From assembly GCA_023213395.1 (NCBI GenBank), contig CM041465.1, positions 186,875,741 through 186,939,740 on the forward strand: DNA of 64,000 bases, written 5' to 3'. The DNA comes from Cycas panzhihuaensis. Its lineage: Eukaryota > Cycadophyta. Both the position numbers and the translations under genes were made by a program. Under the pieces are notes generated by a model. That model was not told where the DNA came from and made no database searches. It worked only from the letters and a program-made list of their open reading frames with translations. Numbering within the stretch: the stretch's first letter is position 1; every line of letters starts with the position of its first letter. Below are positions 36,726 to 46,200 of this stretch, one piece after another.

Positions 36726-37096
36726 GAGAGCGGGTTGAAGGTTATAAATACCTTATAATAAAGATAAGGTTTATTTTAACGTTAAGAAAAAGTTAAAGGG
36801 GAGGGGTTTTTATTTATATATCACTTATAATAAAAAAACAAAAAAAAAATTATAAAGTATGGGTGGTAATTTAACAAAAATGAAGTTATAAATATAAAGG
36901 AGGAAGGATAAATATTAGAAAAGTAAATCAAATGTTATAAAAAAGAGGATTAATAAGGTGTTGGGGGGGGAGGGAATGTAACAAGAATGAAGTAAAATAA
37001 AGAAGGGAGGGGTTGATTTAATTTGTAAACTAAGTATTATAGAAGGGTGGGTTGCTCATTTGAATTTAACCTAAAGTTTATAATAGAGATTTTATA

Positions 37097-37119
37097 TGTG
37101 TGTGTGTGTGTGTGTGTGT
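37097..37119 (+). repeat. (TG)n microsatellite
   Basis: About eleven TG units. Confidence 0.95.
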
Positions 37120-37199
37120 AAATTGAAAAGGAAATAGGCTGGCAGACCTAACCATTTTATTCAATTGATAAAAGGAAATTAAATTTAATATTTGACTGG

Positions 37200-37440
37200 G
37201 ATCCGAGAGGGGGATAAGGAAGAAACCCTACCTGTGGCGGCATTCCTTGTTGTTGCAGATCGATCGATAACAGCGAGGATTCTCTAGTTGGTTACAAAGA
37301 CTTGTTGCAGGTTCTTCTTCGGTTGTGTGCAAGTCTACAATGGCGGGTCCTCGCAATGGCTTCTCCAGGTTCGATCATTTGGTTATAGCTCAAGTTGAAT
37401 GGCGATTCCTTGGCTGAGATTAAGGCTTCGATGGCATCTA
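37200..37440 (+). other. GC-richer segment upstream of the NPF fragment, origin unknown
   Basis: Base composition changes sharply here from the roughly 25-30% GC around it to clearly higher GC. A short frame at 37339 reads MAGPRNGFSRFDHLVIAQ and stops at 37414. It may be exonic or UTR sequence carried along with the transporter fragment, or a third captured piece. No family was recognised. Confidence 0.4.
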
Positions 37441-37461
37441 GTCTGTCGTAATAAACCCATG

Positions 37462-37803
37462 ATGAGCGAGCTTCATCGGCGTCTCTTTGACAGGATTCTC
37501 TTCAGCCTCACATTACTCTGTCGAAGATACTCTTTGAAGGTTGCTTTTTCACGGTGTTCTCTATCTCTCGTCCATTTCCTTAGCTCGGTCCTTGTGAACG
37601 CCATCAATGCAGCCACCTATAATATAACACATAGCAGGGGTTGGCTTCATAGAAACAATCTGAATCAGAACCATCTCGATCTTTTCTACTGGCTGTTGGT
37701 GACACTTAGCATCCTTAACTTTCTCAATTACTTCTTCTGGTATAAATGGTACAAATACAAAATGGTTGGCCAAGATCAAAGCAAACATTCTCCACTGATT
37801 TGA
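37462..37803 (+). pseudogene. C-terminal fragment of an NPF (NRT1/PTR) transporter gene
   Basis: In the frame from 37399 to 37803, residues 45 to about 122 follow the last part of plant NPF nitrate/peptide transporters: SLKVAFSRCSLSL, FLSSVLVNAIN, then NNLNQNHLDLFYWLL, LSILNFLNYFFW and KWYKYK, ending at a TGA. LSILNFLNYFF is the final membrane helix of these 12-helix plasma-membrane proton symporters. Another frame just upstream (FIGVSLTG at about 37468) resembles the preceding loop, so a frameshift is likely near 37510. Only about 80-110 of some 570-600 residues are present and no other NPF exon is nearby. It is a fragment, either captured or left from a broken gene. The family call is from pattern, not a search. 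Confidence 0.72.
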
Positions 37804-38081
37804 AGAATAGCTAGTTGCATTGATTGCATAAAGTATTGTAAAACTTTATGTGGACATCTTCGAGCGCTATCTTTTGTTAAGAGGCAAATCAGCTATTTCA
37901 TTTATATTAGTGGATATTTCTCAGTTATATTCATTCCAATGATTCATCTCTGGTTCTCGCTAACTATGTTACAACTCCATGGGAAATTTATTATTGTTCA
38001 ATCCCTAGCCTCTCATGTATTCATTGCAAAACCTAGTGACTTCCCAAACTGAGGTGAAGTCCTCTCCATAAATTGATAGCA
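37804..38081 (+). other. Spacer between the two host-gene fragments
   Basis: About 280 bp with no recognised coding. It could be the 3' UTR of the NPF fragment or an intron of the JMJ fragment. Confidence 0.45.
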
Positions 38082-38411
38082 CATCGATGGTTGAGTCTCC
38101 CTATGGCTGCCTCGGTTTCTATAGGAGTGGTTCTGATGAAGGAGAAAATAGGTTTTAAGTTCACAACTCGAGTCCAGCATCTGAGACTCACCAACTGGGA
38201 TTATGAGGATAAAGTTAACTTCCTTATGAGTGGAAGAAACTATTCCTTTCGTGATTATGAGAGGATGACAAATAAGGCATTTATTTGTAAGTATTCTAGT
38301 GCTGCAAACCTGCCTCCCAAGTTTATGGAAGAGGAGTTCTGGCATGAGATAACTTCTAGAAGGATTCCAAGTGTTGAATATACCTGTGATATTGAAGGGA
38401 GTGCCTTCTCA
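38082..38411 (+). pseudogene. Fragment of a JMJ706/JMJ13-like JmjC histone demethylase gene
   Basis: The open frame at 38073-38417 carries, in family order, SIGVVLMKEKIGFKFTTRV, KVNFLMSGRNYSFRDYERM, ANLPPKFMEEEFWHEI and YTCDIEGSAFS. This is the stretch that joins the JmjN and JmjC domains in plant KDM4/JHDM3-group lysine demethylases (rice JMJ706 and relatives), nuclear enzymes that remove histone H3 methyl marks. Similarity ends at 38411, six bases before a primer-binding site at 38417; the JmjC core with its Fe(II) ligands is absent. The 110 codons show no stop or frameshift, unlike the surrounding transposons, so the fragment is either young or was recently under constraint. It could also be a true exon cut off by an insertion. 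Confidence 0.78.
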
Positions 38412-38416
38412 ATATA

Positions 38417-38428
38417 ACTCTGATACTA
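38417..38428 (-). other. Primer-binding site of a minus-strand LTR element
   Basis: The minus strand reads TAGTATCAGAGT, 10 of 12 matches to the initiator-tRNA-Met site, directly adjacent to the TG that opens the LTR at 38429. Adjacency to an LTR terminus makes chance unlikely. Confidence 0.7.
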
Positions 38429-38755
38429 TGTGAGAATAGGTATAGGCACAATGTGACAGGATCACAAAGATAGAAAATTATAGGAAAACGGATATTGTAT
38501 ATATACACAAATTTTGCTAGGTGGAAAACCCCTTCTGGGGAAGAAAAATCACCTCCTAAAACTATGATTTTATTTTTATCTGTAACTATACAAAGACCAT
38601 AAGAATACCATCTGCGTATAACAAACCAGCCTTTGAAACAAGCTTTGAACAACCTCCTAGATTCTCGGAACCACTTCCCTGAATCTAGGAGAAGGTATTA
38701 ATAACAAGAAAGGTTCGTTGAAATGGGCAGTTGCGCATTTCAATGACCTTTCACA
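38429..38755 (-). repeat. LTR next to the JMJ fragment (327 bp, 5' LTR of a minus-strand element)
   Basis: It begins TGTGAGAATAGG and ends GACCTTTCACA, so the ends form the inverted repeat TGTGA/TCACA. The PBS on its left side gives a minus-strand orientation. No partner LTR was found in the window. Flanking 5-mers (tacta, taata) differ at one base, so a solo LTR cannot be excluded. Confidence 0.65.
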
Positions 38756-38860
38756 TAATAATTAAATAATAATATTAACTCGTAACTTTAAACCTTTCAA
38801 TCACTTAAATGTTTATTTATACATGTGACACAAAATAAAACATAACAATTAAATGAAAGT

Positions 38861-39727
<867 letters not shown>

Positions 39728-39728
<1 letters not shown>

Positions 39729-40490
39729 TCAATTAAGTCATAGCTAACCCTAGGTAGCATTAGAGGCTATCACATATACCACAAAGCAATAAGGGAGCAT
39801 TACTCTTCAAAGGGAAATAAATAATCAAAATTGATGTAATTCGACCACATCATGTCCAAATGAGTTGGAATATTAACATAGTATGTAAAATTCATAAGTA
39901 AATATTCCTACAAAATTTCATTCAGTTTAGGTTAGTTTTGATAAGTCAAATCTAGGTCTACCCAAATTTCCAATCTAGGTTTTTTCTATTGATTTTTCAT
40001 ATTAGAAATATTCAATCATAAATTACAACAAATCTACCTAGAATTAGATAAGGTATATGAAAGGAAAGTTGAAGATATTTTTATAAGATTCTATCAATAT
40101 AAATAACTCATGAAATAGAGCTACAAAATAAAAGTTATGGTAAAAACATTGACTAAATATTGTTTAGTGATGTGGAAAGCATACCACATGGACAACGAAA
40201 AATGACAAAACTCTTATAAACACCTAGATTAGTTATAATGTCTATGATGTTTGAACATGTAACATCATAATATAGAGAGTTATAACATTTCCAAATAAAT
40301 AAATAAAATAATAATTCAAAGGGTCTTTTCTCTTTTTCACTTTCTAAATACAAGTTTTGAATAAACAAGATGATTGAATTCTCATCTTTTGCCTCTACCA
40401 TAGTAAGACCAATATCTTCTAGAGAATTACAACAAATTCTTATCCACTTAGAGGATATTTTACTAACTATATACAATAATTTTAATTTTT
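39728..40490 (+). other. Unclassified AT-rich stretch
   Basis: No transposon or gene recognised. A minus-strand open frame of 107 codons (40476-40153) lies here with no family resemblance. Confidence 0.45.
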
Positions 40491-41053
40491 ATTATTCAAA
40501 CTACACATTATCGTGTAAACTTCTGCACAAATTTATCATTATCTAATGTTTTCTTTGTTGCAAAGTGATAACTTATGCTTCCTTATAGTTGACTTCAAAT
40601 TTCTCTATTATTAAGCAAGAATTTCCTCACATTTTTTATTAGCCCTCCAAACCCTAACCATAGTTTTGGATCACAACTACAATATGAAATGGCTAGTAAC
40701 AATTGAGATGGACATGATAAATTCTATTATGTATATTATATACCATAGAAGTACTATAATTTATATTACTTTATTATTCAAATTACACATTATCATATAA
40801 AATTATGCACAAATTTGTCATTATCTAATGTTTCCTTAATTACAAAGTGATAACGTGTGCTTCCTTATAGTTGACTTCAAATTTCTCTATTATTAAGCAA
40901 GAATTTCCTCACATTTTTTATTATCCCTCTAAACCCTAACCATAATTTTGGATCACAACTACAATAGGAAATGGCTAGTAACATTTAAGATGGACATGCT
41001 TAATTCTATTATGTATATTATGTACCATAGAAGTACTACAATTTATATTACTT
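40491..41053 (+). repeat. Tandem duplication, two units of 282 bp
   Basis: 40491-40772 and 40773 to about 41053 align end to end with scattered substitutions and no large gap. Shared blocks include 'cttccttatagttgacttc' and 'ggatcacaactacaata'. The second unit runs into the direct repeat that recurs at 52.6 kb. Confidence 0.9.
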
Positions 41054-42085
41054 GGAACTAAGTACTTCTTGGTTGATTTAACCATGTTTTGTAATAAGAT
41101 TTGGGTCTCCACTCCATATATTTTTTATTATGGATCTCAGCAATGAAATTATAACCTAGCAAACCTTAACACCCGTGCAATGCCTAAATATGATAAAGAC
41201 CATAAATTAAGGTTAGTTTAATTAGAGTGGTTAATTTTAGTTATGAGATGCTCTTCTAGTTTCTTATAATTAACTTTTAGCTAAAATGTGCTAATTTTCC
41301 TAAACTACTCCCACATAAATTTTCTTGCAAAAATCTTACATCTTAAAAGAAGAAATAGGGCACACTCTATTACACATGTACATATTTACTCATTTTGAGT
41401 TTTGTAATACAAAGAACATAATTTAGGTTTCTAAATCCTTTTGCAAGCATAACTTCTTTAGTATGTATAGCATGTTTATTTGTGAGTACAACAAGTTTGA
41501 GGTTGTTAATGGACTCCAATAACTCCAACACAATCCTTTTCAAAATATTATAGAGAGGACACAATATCTAAAAGCTAAGTTCTTCTATTATGGACCAATG
41601 CACTAGATTTTTATGTTCTTATCATACCATATATAATAAAAAAATACTTGAGTGATGATCACGAGAATGCAATCCATAAAAGGATGCTTAATGAATGGGT
41701 TGTAGGAATGAAACCCATAAAAGAACATCAATAGAATAAAAGTAGAACAAGTATGGAATAACATATGTAAAGAAGCATAAATGGAATGGCTCCAAAATGC
41801 TAACATAACTAGTATAGAATGACACATGTAACAAAACAACTCCATAATAGCACACATAGTGGAACAACTATAGAAACAACATCCATAGTGATGCCGATCG
41901 ATTATTCCTAAATTTTGTCATCACCCTTAGGACTCATATGTTGGAATCTAAGCACCATCACCTCCCCTATAACATATCAAATAGTATCATGACTCCCTGA
42001 CTACATAGCAATTGGTATTAAAACTCCCATCATCTCCCTTCCTACCCATCAGTTGATATCAAAACTTATGATCAAGCCTAGTTTA
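40950..42085 (+). repeat. Left copy of a dispersed direct repeat (about 1.1 kb)
   Basis: It matches 52620-53440 in the same orientation, with shared blocks such as 'aatggactcca', 'aaaagctaagttcttc', 'tttttatgttct' and 'aacaacatccatagt'. It carries about 180 bp extra near 41160-41340. It ends in the 40-bp PBS-like units at 41942, 41982, 42013 and 42054. It may be an LTR of the element that Copia-4 later entered, or a second 5' end of the Gypsy-B family. Confidence 0.7.
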
Positions 42086-42779
42086 TAAAGCTTTATATTT
42101 ATTTGCTTCTCCACTTTCTCTATTGCACACCATGTCATATTTTTAAAAAATGTACTTTTTAATGAAGAGGTGGAAGAAGCCACTATAGGAAGTATTATAG
42201 ATTCATAGTTAATAATTTTAAAACACCTCTGAGAACAAAGGTAAGTTCAATCACAAATAATGAGCAATGTGATGTTGATCTTTTACCAAATGATGAATTA
42301 GTAGGGAACCATCCTCAATGCCATTCCCCTCCCAACAACCATTGTTCAAATTGAATGCTAAAACCACCATCAAAGAAAAGACCAAGGAGGAATTGGAGTG
42401 CATAGAGGTAGCCAAAGCATATGCCAAGGATAATAATAAAGCCCAAGCATCTCCAAAATTATTTTCAAAATAGTATTCCTCCTTAAAGCAATAACAATAG
42501 CAATATCTTGAGTTTCCTTTCCAATCCCCTTAAGTATCTTCAATATAGGGCCTCTACCACATTTATGAGCAGTTGTCAAAACTATTAATGCCCCTACTTT
42601 TATAGCACCCTATTACTTTATAATTTCAATTCTCTAAATGATTATGTCACCAATACTACTATAGTTATAATTACACAAGTAGGAGTAGCATCTACTTTAA
42701 CAATAAACCACAACACCATCATTACTAGGGTAAATGGTGCCTTCTACTCTATTGCTTATCCCATAGGAGATTATTGATA
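42086..42779 (+). other. DNA between the direct repeat and Copia-4
   Basis: No clear coding. It may be internal sequence of the older element whose ends are the repeats at 41 and 53 kb; it would continue at 52042. Confidence 0.4.
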
Positions 42780-43010
42780 TATTAGAGAAATAATAATATT
42801 TTATCTTTTAATAATATTTTATCTTTTACTCTTAGAGTTTCCTAAGGTAAAGTTGAGGGTTATATGTCCAACCCCTCTTTAATATACCTATGACACTTGG
42901 CCAACATGTATTGGACCTTATATGTACATATGATGTATTTACATAAGAGATTTTCTCTCCTCATTAATGCATTAAATCATTGTCTTCTTAATTCAATGAT
43001 TATTCTAACA
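42780..43010 (+). repeat. 5' LTR of Copia-4 (231 bp)
   Basis: It starts TATTAGAGAAATAAT and ends TTCTAACA next to the PBS. A small internal duplication of 'aatattttatctttt' accounts for its extra length over the 3' copy. Confidence 0.86.
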
Positions 43011-43022
43011 TGGTATCATAGC
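43011..43022 (+). other. Primer-binding site of Copia-4
   Basis: TGGTATCATAGC, 11 of 12 matches to the initiator-tRNA-Met site, adjoining the LTR without a spacer. Confidence 0.9.
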
Positions 43023-43705
43023 AAGTTTGAAGAGTCTAAGCTTGAGTCTATCTAGAGTTGAATTTTGAAAGAGGGAACTTTGAGAAATTGAATTAAAGGA
43101 AAGTTTTACTAAGAAGAAAAGGACATAGTATAACTAAAAGGATATTGGTATGACTTGGTACAAAACTATACAGACTTTTTGAAAGTGCTCAAATTTGGAT
43201 AAAAATTAGAGGAAAAATTCATCTTGATTAGTAGAGTAATCCATTCTAATAGCTCGAACTCATATTTGTGATGGATAAGCAGAAAAATATAGATTTACAA
43301 GGGGTGTCCATTCAATAATTCTACTGTAGATTTCTCTCAATTTTCTTAATATCTCTAGGTAAAATCAGACTTAAAATCTTCATGTCATCAATACAATTCA
43401 TTTATCTGTGAGTTTGAAGATTTCCACTAAGAATTTCATAAGTTATAAGTATTTTTCTATTCAAAAATCCTAAATGGTCATATAAATTCAAGGATTTTTT
43501 TGGAGAATTCAAAAGGAATTTCAAAAAAATAATCGTAAAACTTTAAGGCCCTAATTATCATCTTTCTTTTGGGACCACTTTCATTCAATTTTGTTTAACT
43601 ATACTTTTTTGTATAGATCTGTATAGTCATATGGTCATACAACCAGAACATAGTTAAACTACTCTCTTCGATTCATGCATTCTAAATATTGAATATTTCT
43701 TCAAA

Positions 43706-45344
43706 ATGGCTTTTTTTTTCTCCCTTAGTGAAGCAAATAAACTCAATGGTCAAAATTATAGCATATAGAAAGTGAAAATATAGGGTTTATTAATAGAAGA
43801 AAATGCCTAAGAGATAGTGGTAGGTAAAGAAACCAAACCCACTGATATAGTTGACATGATTAATTGGGAAGAAAGAGATAGAGTGGCCATGTCTACAATT
43901 ATATTATTCATAGAAGATACCTTAATGAGTTACATAGACTTTGTCGCCTCTTCATCACAAGCCTAGAAAATTCTAACCTCATTATACATTCAGAAAAATG
44001 AGGCACAGATTATTTTACTTAGAGAAGAATTATATAAAGTCAAACTCAAGGAGGGAGAAGAAGTGTCAGACTTTATAACCAAGATTATTGAAATAAAAAA
44101 TGACTTAGTTTTTATAGGAGAAACGTTAACAAACTCTGAACTTATTTATTTAATTATAAACAAATAGCCAAAATCTTTTGACACCATGGTAAATACACTT
44201 ATCATAGGAGGACATACTATAAATATATCATTTGGTACCTTAACAAGTCATATGTTGCAATAAGATTAAAGGAACAAGAGATATAAAGAAGAGACAAGCA
44301 TCGAAGAAGTATTTGTATTCAAGCTAAGTCTAGAAGATAGAGGACAATCTAGAAACACAATGAAAGTATGAGGTAAGAATACTAGAGAATGGGCTAGATT
44401 TCTAACTAGATCATCTTGGTCTCTAAAAGGACATGGAAGAGGTCCTTGGAGATTATAAGGAAGAGTCAGACCAAGAGAAACTAGAGAATGTTTTTATTGT
44501 GGAAGGTATGGTCACTTGTCTAGTAAATGTAGGATGCAGAATTTACAAAATTGTTATTATTATGGAAAAATATGACACTTCTAAAATCGTTGCTCATAGA
44601 AGCAAGAAGCCACCCAAAGAGGGAAGAGAGTAAAAAGAAATTACATCCAAGAGTAGGAAGAAGACGAGAAAGAAACTTCATTCATCACAACTCTTTTTGT
44701 ATGCCCCAACAAAGATGAAGACTAGTAGATAGATTTAGGAGTGTCAAATCATATGATGGGTAAGAAAGAATGGTTTGAAAGACTGTGGCCATAATTCATT
44801 TGCAAAATTATAAAACTTAATAATAACTTTCCTCTACAAATCAAATGGAAAGATACTGTTGCTATCCTAATTCATAAGAAAATCAAGAAAATTGGAGAAA
44901 TTCTATATGTACCTAGTCTAAAAGGAAATCTTCTATATATATCCTAATAGGAAAAAAAGATTCCTAATCATCTTTAATGTAGATGGGAGCTACCATATTT
45001 ATGACATGAAAAAAATTAGAGTTGTAATAGCAAAAGGAGTTGAAATCATAATCTCTATAAGCTTATTTCAACACTTCTTTTGTCTAATTCTTTTATAAAA
45101 TCCTTTGTTGTTAATAGTACTACTAATGAAATTTAGCATTTTAAGCATGGACATATTGTAAAAAGAAGATTAAAATTATTTAAAATTTTTAATATAGTGG
45201 ATGATCTACTTGATATATCTTTTGAGTCCTTTATTTACAAAAAATATATGATGGGTAATAATCATTAAATTCTTTTTCAATAAAGCATATGGAAATCATA
45301 CAAAAAATTAAAATTAATTCATACAGATTTGTACGGACCAATAA
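43706..45344 (+). pseudogene. Copia-4 Gag, protease and start of integrase
   Basis: The ATG at 43706 opens MAFFFSLSEANKLNGQNYSI followed by a stop. Gag continues with INWEERDRVAMSTI and LREELYKVKLKEGEEVSDF. The first CCHC knuckle is intact (CFYCGRYGHLSSKC, 44489-44531). The second is broken (CYYYGKI, stop, then HF). The protease site is IDLGVSNHM near 44730, with Ser of DSG replaced by Leu. Integrase starts near 45310 (HTDLYGPI) and is cut at 45344 by the Copia-5 insertion; it resumes at 49349. Many stops and frame changes. Confidence 0.84.
45340..45344 (+). repeat. Target site duplication of Copia-5, left copy (AATAA)
   Basis: Identical to 49344-49348. Joining the flanks at this point restores a continuous integrase reading. 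Confidence 0.88.
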
Positions 45345-45633
45345 TATTGGGAAACACAAATGAAACCAAAGGTCGACAGGATCTTCTATATCAAGCAGAT
45401 CAGAGTACAAATCACATACAAGGGACACCAGATTGTCGTGGGAAACCCTTACATATGAAAACCCACCAAATAATATTAATCACATTTTTGACAATCTAAT
45501 GTTATTCATAATTTAGACTTTGATCTATATTTAGAGATCTAAAATGCCCAAATATAATTACAATTACATATGTTGGCTCACCTATATCAAGAATATTCTC
45601 CCTACATATTAGGCACATAAATAGGTTCCAACA
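45345..45633 (-). repeat. 3' LTR of Copia-5 (289 bp)
   Basis: On the minus strand it starts TGTTGGAACC after the purine tract. It aligns with 49024-49343 through blocks such as 'gggaaaccctta' and 'ttagacttgatctatattta'-like text. Confidence 0.88.
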
Positions 45634-45679
45634 TCCCCTCTTAATATAAACGTGAGTTAACAAGATTTATCTTTGGGAA

Positions 45680-46200
45680 TAGATCCCCTCTAAAGGATAA
45701 CCTTACCCAATGTGCATGAATGTCGATATAGCGATCTTCAATTTGAGCTTGGTAAATACATCCACAAGTCAATCTTGACTTGGATAATCTTCAACTTGCA
45801 TCTTCCTTGATTTGATCTTCTCTCAGATGTAATGGCGCTATACCTCGTATGTGCTCAATTCTTTGGATGTAACTCTAAAAATCCTAGCAACCATACAAAT
45901 CTCTCTATACCTAACACTTCGCACATACAACTCATCCATATTCCTTTGACTGAACCAAGAGGTTGAATTACTTAAGCCATGTGAATCTCCTCTTCAAGTC
46001 TCTATTAAGGAACGTTAATATCTCATTCATTTGATATGACGCCCAACTATCTAAAGCTACTAAAAGCAAGGATCAAACGAACCAATAACATAGAGACTGG
46101 TGCAAAAGTCTCATCATACCTAGATCCTTTTTTTGCTAGATATCCTATATAACAAGCTTTAAAATTGTAAAGTGATTAGGTTCTTGAGAGAGAAAATAGA
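45680..46200 (-). pseudogene. Copia-5 RT and RNase H traces
   Basis: Read on the minus strand from right to left: YDETFA at 46118-46101 is the conserved start of copia RT. The last part of RNase H follows near 45860-45690 (KMQVEDYPSQD, stop, LVDVFTK), the usual C-terminal motif. About 200 codons of RT and most of RNase H that should lie between are missing. With no gag, protease or integrase recognised, this copy could not move on its own. Confidence 0.72.

Larger units (their letters stand above)
36006..37200 (+). other. AT-rich DNA with simple repeats, no gene
   Basis: Non-coding and very AT-rich. It contains (TA)n at 36658-36724 and (TG)n at 37097-37119. If Copia-3 and the LTR at 38429 belong together, this would be part of that element's leader. 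Confidence 0.55.

Noticed and set aside
37561-37788. 75-codon minus-strand frame over the NPF fragment
   Set aside because: Antisense to the transporter reading, with no family resemblance of its own.
38013-38345. 110-codon minus-strand frame over the JMJ fragment
   Set aside because: Antisense shadow; the plus strand has clear demethylase motifs in order.
38073-38417. Calling the JMJ open frame a functional small gene
   Set aside because: It lacks the JmjC core and its iron ligands, and similarity ends just before an LTR primer-binding site.
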